From: Acinetobacter bouvetii DSM 14964 = CIP 107468
GTDB taxonomy: Bacteria; Pseudomonadota; Gammaproteobacteria; Pseudomonadales; Moraxellaceae
Length of the DNA: 64,000 bases
Direction of reading: 5' to 3'
Assembly: GCF_000368865.1 (NCBI RefSeq)
Contig: NZ_KB849729.1
Location: 62,001 to 126,000, forward strand
Positions 37,703 to 46,688 of the stretch are shown piece by piece (the first letter of the stretch is position 1; every line of letters begins with the position of its first letter). The position numbers and the translations under genes are program-made. Under the pieces are notes generated by a model, which saw only the letters and a program-made list of their open reading frames with translations, was not told the origin of the DNA and made no database searches.

Positions 37703-37817
37703 GGACCGAGCTTTTGGCTCAGTCCTGAGAACCGGTTTGCTTAAATAAAACATTTAAAGGTATTGGTGCTTTTTGCACCTCAGCCAAACGGCAATATCGC
37801 ATATTGGCCGCTGGCTG
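37703..37817 (-). promoter_or_regulatory. Structured leader upstream of icd (three inverted repeats)
   Basis: Read as the icd leader on the minus strand, there are three hairpins. The first is a long imperfect one at 37817-37781, with a stem of about 15 bp, small bulges and a 3-nt loop, containing CCAAT. The second is GGTGC/GCACC with a 5-nt loop at 37779-37765. The third is GGACTGAGC/GCTCGGTCC with one G-U pair at 37725-37703, about 30 nt before the ATG. None has a following U tract, so they are not simple terminators. Regulatory function is inferred. Confidence 0.4.
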
Positions 37818-38634
37818 AAAATGTATAGATCGATGCTGTTCACCGATGGCAATATTCTACGTGAAATTTAGCTGCTTTTCGAATTTGGAGAGCAGCGGCA
37901 GCTGTCTAGCGGAGGAAAACGGTATGAATGCGCTGAAATGCTGATTGATGCATTTTTTTTGCTTTAATTGTTATTATTCAAAATATTACGTTTTATTTTT
38001 TGCTTAAACCTCATGATTTTCTGTTTGGCTTTGCGGGTGAAATGGCAAGCTAATTTCTGGCAACATGTTGGGTATCATGGAAATAAATTATTGTACAGGG
38101 AAAATCAGCGTTTTTTTATGCCCCAGTCAGTCACCAAAGTTGTCATTAAAATGCAGGCTGCACACTTGAACTTTTATTCGGATAGGCTGAAGGAGTTTTA
38201 AATTTGCACAGCAGTTTTTTGATTATTCTTTAAACGCTTTTTTTTAGTTCGGGCGCATCTGCAGGCTGCCATGATCCCATGGCATTTGGTGTTGGTCAAA
38301 TGCATCAAAAAAAGTGCAAACAGCTTGGTGTGAAGTGCGGCTAAATGCATTGAATCCAGCAATGGATAATATTCTGTAATTTCAGTCCTCATGCTTGAAA
38401 GCATATTATAGAAACTGTGAACTGAATCATTTTTCTTACAATCTTTTTGTCGGAAGGCTGAGCTCTTTTTATAAAATTCTTCACTTTTTATGTTGTTGAT
38501 ATTTAAGTTTTTGTTTTAACTTTACGCCATTTTATCTGTTTTTTATAAAATAATTGAATGATTTTGTCAGTTATTGTTGTTGAGATGTTTGTTGAATTTT
38601 GTTAATTAAAATAAAATATAAGAATTAAAGTTGA

Positions 38635-38662
38635 GCGCAAAAGGCGGTTTTACGTTTTGCGC
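38635..38662 (+). promoter_or_regulatory. Inverted repeat upstream of the histidine kinase gene
   Basis: GCGCAAAA (38635-38642) and TTTTGCGC (38655-38662) form a perfect 8-bp inverted repeat with a 12-nt spacer, 18 bp before the start codon and 6 bp before its Shine-Dalgarno AGGTGA. It could be an operator or a 5'-UTR stem. Confidence 0.35.
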
Positions 38663-38680
38663 AAACGCAGGTGAAGCGCT

Positions 38681-39958
38681 ATGGCGATACAATTGCTGGA
38701 AATAGGCACACAGACGGAACAGTTGGCCGCGTGCAGATTGGCTTTACTGATGGGTGTATTCACCAAAGATAACCGTGTGGCGGAATTCCTGAAATTTTCG
38801 AGAAGCATGCTGCAGGCGGATCATGCTGTTTTGGTTTTTCAGAATGAGCCGTATATCTGGTTTTCCTCAGCCGACGGGTGCAAGCCTTTTCTTGCCAGTG
38901 GTCAAGCGCAATTAGAGCCCTATTTTGAAGGTGCGGACTGCATTGATGATTCACACTCCAATTATTCAGATTTTTCGCAGCATATTCAAAGATTTGGCGC
39001 AGGCCATACCCGTTTGCTGGCATTTAACCTGACAGATGACGAACTGCCGATAGGGCAGGTTTTATTATTTGATGAGCAGAGCAGCGCTTTTGATGAAAAG
39101 CAAAAAAACGTGGTGCAGGAGTTTGTCTTTAGCCTGATTGGCAGCATTAAATTGCGGGTAGAAAATACTGAACTGAAAGAGCTTTATGAGCAGCAGTCGG
39201 CGCTGAATTTCAGTAAAACCAAATTTTTTCAAATTATTGCGCATGATCTGCGTGCGCCGTTTCATGGCTTGCTGGGGTTTTCTGAAGTATTGGCGCAAGA
39301 GCGTGAAACTTTGGATGAATCCAGTATTCAAAATATCGCCGACTATTTATTCGATACAGCACAATCAACCTATAATTTGCTGGAAAGCCTGCTGAACTGG
39401 GCCATGGCTGAGGGCGGGCGCTTGGTCTATCACCCGATCAATTTTGAATTGAGCCATGCGGTGAAAATTGTCTGCGATGTTTTAAACAGTCTGGCGGTCA
39501 AGAAAAATATTCAGCTGCTGAATGACGTGCCCGAAGGCTTGAAGATCTACGCAGATATCAATATGGTCACGTCTGTTATTCAGAACCTGGTGTCCAATGC
39601 GCTGAAATTTACCAATACGGATGGAACAGGAAAAGTAACGCTGCAGGCCTGCATGGCTGCAAATGGGGTCTGCCTGTCTATTCAGGACACCGGTTTAGGC
39701 ATGACGCAGCCTCAGATTGAACAGCTGTTCGATCCTAAAATCACCGTCAGTGTGAAAGGCACCGCAGGAGAAAAGGGCACCGGATTAGGCTTGATTCTTT
39801 GCAAGCGCTTTGTCGAAATGAATCATGGCGAAATTGAGGTCGAATCCAAGGAAGGGGCGGGAACCCTTTTTAAAGTCACTTTCCCTTTGGCGCTGAGCCA
39901 TCATCATGCTTTGGAAATAAGCAGCCAGCACGGCGATAAGCCGGAAGAAACAGCTTAA
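38681..39958 (+). CDS. Cytoplasmic sensor histidine kinase
   Basis: 425-residue kinase without membrane segments. An N-terminal sensor region of about 160 residues has a GAF-like look. It is followed by HisKA with His188 in IIAHDLRAPFHGLLGF, then HATPase with the N box NLVSNALKF, G1 DTGLGM and G2 GEKGTGLGLILC. There is no receiver domain and no response regulator gene next to it, so it is an orphan kinase whose partner and signal are unknown. Start is an ATG behind AGGTGA. Confidence 0.88.
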   Translation: MAIQLLEIGTQTEQLAACRLALLMGVFTKDNRVAEFLKFSRSMLQADHAVLVFQNEPYIWFSSADGCKPFLASGQAQLEPYFEGADCIDDSHSNYSDFSQHIQRFGAGHTRLLAFNLTDDELPIGQVLLFDEQSSAFDEKQKNVVQEFVFSLIGSIKLRVENTELKELYEQQSALNFSKTKFFQIIAHDLRAPFHGLLGFSEVLAQERETLDESSIQNIADYLFDTAQSTYNLLESLLNWAMAEGGRLVYHPINFELSHAVKIVCDVLNSLAVKKNIQLLNDVPEGLKIYADINMVTSVIQNLVSNALKFTNTDGTGKVTLQACMAANGVCLSIQDTGLGMTQPQIEQLFDPKITVSVKGTAGEKGTGLGLILCKRFVEMNHGEIEVESKEGAGTLFKVTFPLALSHHHALEISSQHGDKPEETA

Positions 39959-40031
39959 TCTCATGATTAAAATCTTAAATTCTTTTCCACTATGGGTTTT
40001 CAGCTGATATAACTAGAAAAAAAACTGGATT

Positions 40032-42788
40032 ATGGGTTTGAAAATGAATGTGGAACAATTGCAGAAGACCTTGCGTGCCAGCCAATATGCCGAGCAAGTG
40101 TTGGGGATACACCGCAATTTAATCGAACAGGATTATGCCGTTGACCAATTTTTAATTCCTTTGAGCACTGAGCAAATTCAGGCTTTTGTCCAAGCGGCTT
40201 TAAATAATATTACGAATGAAAATGCCTGGATGCGCGAAATGCGCATTCTGCGGGCGCGCCTGATGTTCCGCTGGATTTGGCAGGATGCCAATGCGCTGAC
40301 TGATGTGGTGACACTGACACGTGAACTTTCCGATTTTGCGGATGCCTCAATTTGTGTAGCGAAAGCTTTCGCTTACCAGCCTTTAGCCGCTAAACATGGC
40401 GAGCCGATGGGCTATAACGGCAAAGTGCAAGACCTGATTGTCATTGCCATGGGCAAGCTGGGCGCGCAGGAATTGAACCTGTCCAGCGATATTGATTTGA
40501 TTTTTGCGTTTGATGAGCAAGGTGAAACCAACGGCCGAAAATGCATTGATGTGCAGCAGTTCTGCATTTTGTGGGGGCAAAAGCTCATCTATTTATTAGA
40601 CCACATGACAGCAGATGGCTTTGTGTTCCGTGTGGATATGCGCCTGCGCCCTTGGGGGGACGGCTCGGCCCTGGCGATCAGCCATGCGGCTTTAGAAAAA
40701 TATTTGAGCCAGCATGGGCGCGAATGGGAGCGCTATGCGTGGATTAAAGCGCGGATTGTCACCGGGGGCAAAGAAGGCGCTGAACTGCTGGGCATGACCC
40801 GTCCGTTTGTATTCCGTAAATATGTCGATTACACCGCTTTTGAAGCCATGCGCGAAATGAAGGCGATGATTGAGCGCGAAGTGCAGCGCCGCAATATTGA
40901 AGATGATATTAAGCTGGGGGCCGGCGGCATCCGTGAAGTGGAGTTTATTGTTCAGGTGTTCCAGCTGATTTACGGCGGATCAAAACTGGAATTGCAAGAC
41001 CGTCAATGCCTGGTGAATTTGCATCATTTGGGTGAGGTCGGCCTGCTGGATCCAAATGTAGTCCTGGAGCTGGAAGATGCCTATTTATTCCTGCGCCGTG
41101 TCGAACATGCAATTCAAGCGCTGAATGATCAACAGACGCAGTCTTTGCCGCATGAGGAGGAACCGCGCCAGCGCATGCTGGATACCTTGGGCTATGCCTC
41201 ATGGGATGCTTTCCTGCACGTGTTAAATGAAAAGCGCGCCAAAGTCATTTATCAATTTGAACATTTAATTAAAGAAAAAGAACCCGATCCATTGGTTGAA
41301 AGTTTTACGCAACTCGAAAAACAGCTGAACGATGTTTTGGATGAAAACGCAAAAAATCTGGTCCATGAATTTTGGTATGGACATGCCCTGAAAAAACTGC
41401 CCGCCAAAGCCGTACAGCGCTTAAAAACCTTTTGGCCGCATTTGGTTGAAGCGGTGATTCAGTCGGACAATCCGCAAGTGGCTTTGCTGCGTTTGATGCC
41501 TTTGGTGGAATCGGTCATGCGCCGTACCGTGTATTTAGTGATGCTGATTGAAAGCAAAGGCGCGCTGCAGCGTTTAGTCAAAATGGCCACCGTCAGCCCA
41601 TGGATTTGTGAAGAATTGACCCATTATCCAGTGCTCTTGGATGAATTTTTGTCCATGGACTTTGAGCTGCCGCGCCGTCAAGATTTGGAAGATTCGTTGC
41701 GTCAACAGTTGCTTCGCATTGAGCTTGATGATGTTGAGGATTTGATGCGTGTGCTGCGCCTATTTAAAAAATCCAATGTTTTGGCAGTTGCGGCTAGTGA
41801 TGTCTTGGCTGAAAGTCCGTTGATGAAAGTATCCGATGCTTTGACCGATATCGCAGAAGTTTCGGTCAGTACAACTTTAAATTTGGCTTACCAAATGACG
41901 GCAAAGAAACATGGTTATCCGCTCGATGTTGAAGGACAGCGCTGTTCGATCGATCATTTGGCATTTGCTGTGGTAGGGTATGGAAAAGTTGGTGGGATTG
42001 AGTTGGGTTATGGCTCGGATTTAGATCTGGTCTTTATCCATTATATGGATGAGCAGGCTGATACCGATGGGCTGAAGTCGATCAGTGGATTTGAGTTTGC
42101 AATGCGTGTGGCACAGAAATTTATGTCGTTGATGACCACACAGACTCTTGATGGTCGGGTCTATGAAATCGATACGCGCTTACGCCCATCGGGTGAAGCT
42201 GGGGTTTTGGTCACCAGTTTAAAAGCCTTTGAGCAATATCAGTTGAAAAATGCATGGGTCTGGGAGCATCAAGCATTGGTGCGTGCTCGCTCGATTGCGG
42301 GTGAGCCAAGTTTGCGTGATAAGTTTGAAGCATTGCGCTGTCGGATTTTGACGCAGCCACGAGATGAGGAAAATGTACGCACAGAAGTGCTGAAGATGCG
42401 TCAAAAAATGAAAGACCATTTGGGTTCTTCTAAAGAACAACAAAAAGATGGAATTTTTCATTTAAAACAAGACGCAGGTGGTATCGTCGATATCGAATTT
42501 ATGGCACAGTATGCTGTGTTGGCGTGGAGCGGATCTCATCCAGATCTTGCCCATTATTCCGACAATGTACGAATCCTTGAAGACGCTGCAAAAGCCAGTT
42601 GCTTATCCAGTGACGATGCGACTGCATTGATTCAAGCTTATCTCAGTGAACGAGCCGAGAGCCACCGTTTAGCCCTTGCGAATCAATCCATGCAAGTAAA
42701 TGCTGCGGACTGGCGCGATACCCGAGTGATCGTTTGCAAATTATGGCAAAGATTAATTGATCCAAGCTCAATCGTGAGCATTGGGTAA
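40032..42788 (+). CDS. glnE: Bifunctional glutamine synthetase adenylyltransferase/deadenylase
   Basis: 918-residue enzyme that adenylylates and deadenylylates glutamine synthetase in response to PII. It has two nucleotidyltransferase domains: GAQELNLSSDIDLIFAF in the N-terminal half (deadenylase) and GGIELGYGSDLDLVFIH in the C-terminal half (adenylylase). The second conserved motifs are GAGGIREVEFIVQ and DAGGIVDIEFMAQ. An ATG at 40044 is an alternative start. Codon use changes from GC-richer to GC-poorer within the gene near 41.7 kb, suggesting a recombination junction. Confidence 0.94.
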   Translation: MGLKMNVEQLQKTLRASQYAEQVLGIHRNLIEQDYAVDQFLIPLSTEQIQAFVQAALNNITNENAWMREMRILRARLMFRWIWQDANALTDVVTLTRELSDFADASICVAKAFAYQPLAAKHGEPMGYNGKVQDLIVIAMGKLGAQELNLSSDIDLIFAFDEQGETNGRKCIDVQQFCILWGQKLIYLLDHMTADGFVFRVDMRLRPWGDGSALAISHAALEKYLSQHGREWERYAWIKARIVTGGKEGAELLGMTRPFVFRKYVDYTAFEAMREMKAMIEREVQRRNIEDDIKLGAGGIREVEFIVQVFQLIYGGSKLELQDRQCLVNLHHLGEVGLLDPNVVLELEDAYLFLRRVEHAIQALNDQQTQSLPHEEEPRQRMLDTLGYASWDAFLHVLNEKRAKVIYQFEHLIKEKEPDPLVESFTQLEKQLNDVLDENAKNLVHEFWYGHALKKLPAKAVQRLKTFWPHLVEAVIQSDNPQVALLRLMPLVESVMRRTVYLVMLIESKGALQRLVKMATVSPWICEELTHYPVLLDEFLSMDFELPRRQDLEDSLRQQLLRIELDDVEDLMRVLRLFKKSNVLAVAASDVLAESPLMKVSDALTDIAEVSVSTTLNLAYQMTAKKHGYPLDVEGQRCSIDHLAFAVVGYGKVGGIELGYGSDLDLVFIHYMDEQADTDGLKSISGFEFAMRVAQKFMSLMTTQTLDGRVYEIDTRLRPSGEAGVLVTSLKAFEQYQLKNAWVWEHQALVRARSIAGEPSLRDKFEALRCRILTQPRDEENVRTEVLKMRQKMKDHLGSSKEQQKDGIFHLKQDAGGIVDIEFMAQYAVLAWSGSHPDLAHYSDNVRILEDAAKASCLSSDDATALIQAYLSERAESHRLALANQSMQVNAADWRDTRVIVCKLWQRLIDPSSIVSIG

Positions 42789-42821
42789 CATGACTGTGTA
42801 TATAAATTTGGAGTGTGTGTC

Positions 42822-43748
42822 ATGAATTTGGCTGATCGTGATGGTTTTATTTGGCAAGATGGACAATTGGTTGACTGGCGTGAGGCAAAAACTCACGTAT
42901 TAACACATACCTTGCACTACAGCATGGGTGTGTTTGAAGGTGTCCGTGCCTATGAAACACCGAATGGCACGGCTATTTTCCGTCTAAAAGAACACACTAA
43001 GCGTTTATTGAACTCTGCAAAAATTTATCAAATGAAAGTCCCGTTTGATCAAGCAACACTAGAGCAAGCTCAAATTGATGTGGTTCGTGAAAATAAATTA
43101 GCGTCTTGCTACTTACGTCCAATTATTTTTATTGGTTCTGAAAAATTAGGGATTGCTGCAACAGACAATACCATTCATGCGGTGGTTGCTGCGTGGAGCT
43201 GGGGTGCGTACCTCGGTGACGAAGCAATGGCGAAAGGTATTCGTGTGAAAACTTCATCATTTACCCATCACCATCCAAACGTGACGATGTGTAAAGCGAA
43301 AGCGTCAGGTAACTACACCTTGTCGATTTTGGCTCACCAAGAGGTGGCGCATTCAGGTTATGATGAAGCAATGTTACTCGACCCTCAAGGGTATGTATGC
43401 CAAGGTTCTGGCGAAAACGTATTCTTGGTGCGTGACGGCGTGATTCATACCCCTGATATCGCTGGCGGCGCTTTGGACGGCATTACCCGTCAAACCATTA
43501 TCACCATTGCTAAAGACCTTGGCTTTGAAGTGGTTGAACGCCGTATCACCCGTGATGAATTCTACATTGCGGATGAAGCGTTCTTTACGGGTACAGCGGC
43601 TGAAGTAACGCCAATCCGTGAATATGATGACCGTCAAATCGGTGAAGGCGTTCGCGGCCCGATCACAACGCAAATTCAAAAAGCATATTTCGATGCTGTA
43701 CAAGGCAAAGACCCTAAATATGCGCACTGGTTAACTTACGTAAAATAA
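42822..43748 (+). CDS. ilvE: Branched-chain amino acid aminotransferase
   Basis: Class IV PLP transaminase of 308 residues for Leu, Ile and Val. It has LHYSMGVFEGVRAYE, the PLP lysine in CKAKASGNYTLS, the glutamate-containing EAMLLDPQGYVCQGSGENVF and TGTAAEVTPI. An in-frame GTG at 42813 is rejected because TTTGGAG is spaced for the ATG at 42822. ilvE is the conventional left boundary of the Acinetobacter outer-core locus, and a strong terminator separates it from that locus. Confidence 0.95.
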   Translation: MNLADRDGFIWQDGQLVDWREAKTHVLTHTLHYSMGVFEGVRAYETPNGTAIFRLKEHTKRLLNSAKIYQMKVPFDQATLEQAQIDVVRENKLASCYLRPIIFIGSEKLGIAATDNTIHAVVAAWSWGAYLGDEAMAKGIRVKTSSFTHHHPNVTMCKAKASGNYTLSILAHQEVAHSGYDEAMLLDPQGYVCQGSGENVFLVRDGVIHTPDIAGGALDGITRQTIITIAKDLGFEVVERRITRDEFYIADEAFFTGTAAEVTPIREYDDRQIGEGVRGPITTQIQKAYFDAVQGKDPKYAHWLTYVK

Positions 43749-43764
43749 GCTGATCGGTTAAGAT

Positions 43765-43794
43765 AAAAAGGCGGAACGGAAGTTCCGCCTTTTT
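43765..43794 (+). terminator. Terminator after ilvE
   Basis: AAAAAGGCGGAAC pairs with GTTCCGCCTTTTT around a GGAA loop, 16 bp past the ilvE stop. Confidence 0.93.
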
Positions 43795-43837
43795 ATTGAG
43801 ATCAGTTTTTATCTTGGCTGAATGGAGCGGAGGCTTT

Positions 43838-44731
43838 ATGCATATTGTCTATGTGAGTGATGGAAAAGCTGGACACCGCTCTCAGGCTGTCGGCTTATAT
43901 AAAGCCATTCAGCGCAACAGTACGCAGTCAGTCAGTTTTCAGGAAATTTCCATTGCGCAATTGCCAATAGTTGGCCTGTGCGCGGGCATGCTTGCCCATC
44001 GCATAGATGCGGTGAGCCAGGCGCCGGATTATATTATTGGAGTAGGCAGCCATACCCAGCTGAGGGTGCTGCTGCTGGGTAAAGTTTTTCCGCAAGCCAA
44101 AACGGTCATTTTAATGAAGCCGAATTTCCCTTTCAGCTGGTTTGATCATGTGATTATTCCAGAACATGACGGCATCGCGGAGCTGGGCAATGTGATCCTG
44201 ACCAAGGGGGCGCTGAACCCAATCGTCAATGAACAGCGCCATCAGGCGAATCGGATTTTAATTGCTTTAGGCGGCTCGTCTAAACGGCATCAATGGGATA
44301 ATGAAAAAGTACTGCACACTGTTCAGCAAATTGCAGAACAAAACCCGCAGGCAGAAATTATTTTAACGACCTCGCGCCGTACCCCGGCAGATTTTCTGGA
44401 TCTTTTAAATGAGCAGTCTTTTGCCGGACAGCTACAGATTTTTCCAGTTGAGCAAACGCCGCAAGGCTGGATTTTTGAAGAAATGCAGCAGGCGGAAGCT
44501 GTTTGGGTGACTGAAGACAGTGTCTCGATGATTTATGAAGCTTTAACCGCGGGGTGCCGGGTCGGCGTGATTCAGATTGACCGCTTAAAACAAGACCGGA
44601 TTGTTAAATCTGTGGATGCGCTGCTGGAAAAAAACATCGTTTCAAAGCAATTTGAAATTGCGCAGCTTGCAGCAAATACACCGTTTGAAGAGGCGCAGCG
44701 GGTAGCGCTTAAGCTTTTGCAGCTCAGCTAA
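43838..44731 (+). CDS. ELM1/GtrOC1-like protein (mitochondrial fission ELM1 family)
   Basis: 297-residue protein of the ELM1 (PF06258-type) family, glycosyltransferase-fold proteins present in many bacterial envelope loci. The start HIVYVSDGKAGHRSQAVGLY is the family hallmark, and the C-terminal WVTEDSVSMIYEALTAG resembles a nucleotide-sugar-binding helix of GT-B enzymes. The frame is open upstream to 43796, but GGAGG at 43829-43833 is placed for the ATG at 43838. As the first gene of the outer-core locus it may be a core sugar transferase; the mitochondrial label comes from a plant homologue and says nothing about its job here. Confidence 0.82.
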   Translation: MHIVYVSDGKAGHRSQAVGLYKAIQRNSTQSVSFQEISIAQLPIVGLCAGMLAHRIDAVSQAPDYIIGVGSHTQLRVLLLGKVFPQAKTVILMKPNFPFSWFDHVIIPEHDGIAELGNVILTKGALNPIVNEQRHQANRILIALGGSSKRHQWDNEKVLHTVQQIAEQNPQAEIILTTSRRTPADFLDLLNEQSFAGQLQIFPVEQTPQGWIFEEMQQAEAVWVTEDSVSMIYEALTAGCRVGVIQIDRLKQDRIVKSVDALLEKNIVSKQFEIAQLAANTPFEEAQRVALKLLQLS

Positions 44732-44907
44732 AATTTTGTAAAGTCTCAGCATGTTATTCAGTGCGGTGTCTTCCCGCTACATGGCTTGGCCGCCTTGGAG
44801 ATGGAAGTTTACTGCTGTCTGCACGGGTGCTTTATGCTATCCTTTTACCCTGAATATTAGAATATGCCGGCTTGGCAAGACTACAGTTGATTGTATTTGA
44901 GTGATTT

Positions 44908-45936
44908 ATGAAAATCTTACACATTGCGAATTTTGGTTTTAATAAACAGGGCGCCCATTTTTATTGCACAGACCGTAAAATTTCGGCTGGCTTAACTGAA
45001 AATGGACATTTTGTTTATGATTTCAGCTTCCGCGATATGGCGCGCATGGGCACAATTTTCAAAACGAAAAAATTAGGCGCCAATTGGGCCAATAAAGAAA
45101 TTCTAAAAATTGTGAATAATCTAGAGCCTGATTTGGTGCTGATTGGCCACAGCGATTTAATGAGCCCCGCAGTGCTGAAAGAAATTAAACAGCAATTTCC
45201 GCAGACAAAAATTGCTTTTTGGTATGTCGATCCGCTGTATTTGGAACATAAGCTGGGTTTTGTTCGCGAGTTTTCACCGTATTTGGATGCAATTTTTTGT
45301 ACAACGGGCGGGGAATATCTGCAGAAATTAAAGCAGCCGCATCTAAAAGTGGCCTATATGCCGAATGTGGGGCACCGCAATGTGGAAGTGCTGAAACAGT
45401 TTGAATCAGAGCAGATTAATAAAGAGTTTATTTTCTGCGGCGTGGTGTACAAAGAACCTGAACGCGAAAAATTCCTGAAAGATCTGGCGGCGACTTTGTC
45501 AGAGAATAAAGTTCAATATCAATACTATGGCTGTTTTGAACAGCCCGGCGTCTACGGCAAAGGCTATTACAAAGTATTGTCGGAAACCCGCATGGGGCTG
45601 AATTATTCACGGAAGAATGATGTGACGCTGTACAGCTCAGACCGTATTGTGCAGCTGACAGGCAATGGCTTGCTGACTTTCAGTCCGCGCATTCCTGGCT
45701 TTGACAAACTCTATACTGAGCAGGAAGTGGTGTATTTTGATGATCAGAATGATTTAGCCGCGAAAATTAAGCATTATGCGGATCATCCGGTCGAAGCGAA
45801 AAAAATTGCAGTAGCGGGCTGGAATAAAACCCGCAGCAGCTTTAATGGCCAGCGGATTACTCAATTTATGATTGAAGTGACTTTTGATCAGCCTTTGTCA
45901 GAAGCATATGAATGGGCGCACGAGGTGTACGCATAA
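44908..45936 (+). CDS. Outer-core glycosyltransferase (GT-B, CgeB/family 1-like)
   Basis: 342-residue GT-B fold protein. The N-terminal half starts MKILHIANFGFNKQGAHFY and has PDLVLIGHSDLMSP. The C-terminal half has TLYSSDRIVQLTGNGLLTF and a DxxDLAAKIKHYADHP segment typical of PF13524-like transferases. It acts in the cytoplasm on the growing lipooligosaccharide core; sugar and acceptor are unknown. Its stop overlaps the next start (TAATG). Confidence 0.8.
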   Translation: MKILHIANFGFNKQGAHFYCTDRKISAGLTENGHFVYDFSFRDMARMGTIFKTKKLGANWANKEILKIVNNLEPDLVLIGHSDLMSPAVLKEIKQQFPQTKIAFWYVDPLYLEHKLGFVREFSPYLDAIFCTTGGEYLQKLKQPHLKVAYMPNVGHRNVEVLKQFESEQINKEFIFCGVVYKEPEREKFLKDLAATLSENKVQYQYYGCFEQPGVYGKGYYKVLSETRMGLNYSRKNDVTLYSSDRIVQLTGNGLLTFSPRIPGFDKLYTEQEVVYFDDQNDLAAKIKHYADHPVEAKKIAVAGWNKTRSSFNGQRITQFMIEVTFDQPLSEAYEWAHEVYA

Positions 45937-46688
45937 TGTGGTTTCTGTATGCGGTTGCCGGCTTAGCTCTTTTCGCGGCAGTACTTTATCTGCTGGGCAA
46001 TTATACCTTTTGGCTGCCGCTGCGCAGCGCAAAATTGCCAAGGGTGGTGATGCTGCATCAAGTCACACCGCATGCAGAGGCGTCAGGCATGAATATGCCG
46101 CCCGCTAAATTTGAACAGCTGCTGCAATATTTAGTTAAAAAGAAGGCCACGTTTTGCTTTGTTTCTGAATTGGATCAGTATCAAGGGCAGCGCAATGTTT
46201 TTGCTTTATCGTTTGATGACGGTTTTTTAGATAACTATCAATATGCCTATCCGCTGCTGAAAAAATATAAGGCCAAAGCAACGATTTATTTAGCAACGCA
46301 AATAGAAGGCATTGAAAAATTAAATGCTGAACAGATTCGCGAGATGTCTGAATCAGGCGTGATTGAATTTGGTGCGCACACGCAGCATCATGTGAATTTG
46401 CTGAAACTGTCTGATGAAGATGCTTTTGCAGAAATGCAGGCGTCAAAGCAGGATGTGGAGGCGCTGGTGGGCCGCTGCCCAAGCTTTGCTTATCCTTTTG
46501 GCCGTTTTAATGAAAAGCATCAGCAGATGGCGCAAGAAATCGGCTTTAAAAATGCGGTGTCAACGCGCAAAAAAGTAGAAGCCTATACGGCAGAGAATCA
46601 ATTCAATATTCCGCGCGTCAGTACGCATGGCGCCATGAATGCCCTGCAAATGCGCATTGCTATGGCTAAAGGACGCTATAAATTATGA
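45936..46688 (+). CDS. pda: Polysaccharide deacetylase family protein of the outer-core locus
   Basis: NodB-homology deacetylase of 250 residues with an N-terminal membrane anchor (FLYAVAGLALFAAVLYLLG). The metal site is visible as Asp94-Asp95 in SFDDGF, and His148 and His152 in GAHTQHH. It would remove an N-acetyl group from a core amino sugar, consistent with the pda genes described in Acinetobacter outer-core loci. The in-frame ATG at 45912 lies inside the preceding gene. GAGGTG at 45922-45927 supports the ATG at 45936, and the end overlaps the next gene as ATGA. Confidence 0.87.
   Translation: MWFLYAVAGLALFAAVLYLLGNYTFWLPLRSAKLPRVVMLHQVTPHAEASGMNMPPAKFEQLLQYLVKKKATFCFVSELDQYQGQRNVFALSFDDGFLDNYQYAYPLLKKYKAKATIYLATQIEGIEKLNAEQIREMSESGVIEFGAHTQHHVNLLKLSDEDAFAEMQASKQDVEALVGRCPSFAYPFGRFNEKHQQMAQEIGFKNAVSTRKKVEAYTAENQFNIPRVSTHGAMNALQMRIAMAKGRYKL

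Larger units (their letters stand above)
37672..38680. other. 1 kb intergenic region between icd and a histidine kinase gene, with hairpins
   Basis: I see no convincing gene here. Two open frames (37968-38201 plus, 38198-38404 minus) encode low-complexity peptides without recognisable motifs or good ribosome-binding sites. Visible structure: three inverted repeats within 37703-37817 upstream of icd, a GGAGG site before a six-codon frame at 37924-37944, a palindrome ATGCTTGAAAGCAT at 38391-38404, and an 8-bp inverted repeat just before the kinase gene. The last 250 bp are strongly A/T-rich and probably hold the kinase promoter. Confidence 0.6.

Noticed and set aside
37968..38404. Two open frames (plus 37968-38201, minus 38198-38404) in the intergenic region after icd.
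   Set aside because: No recognisable motif, no good ribosome-binding site, low-complexity composition, and the two overlap head to head. I treat them as chance frames.
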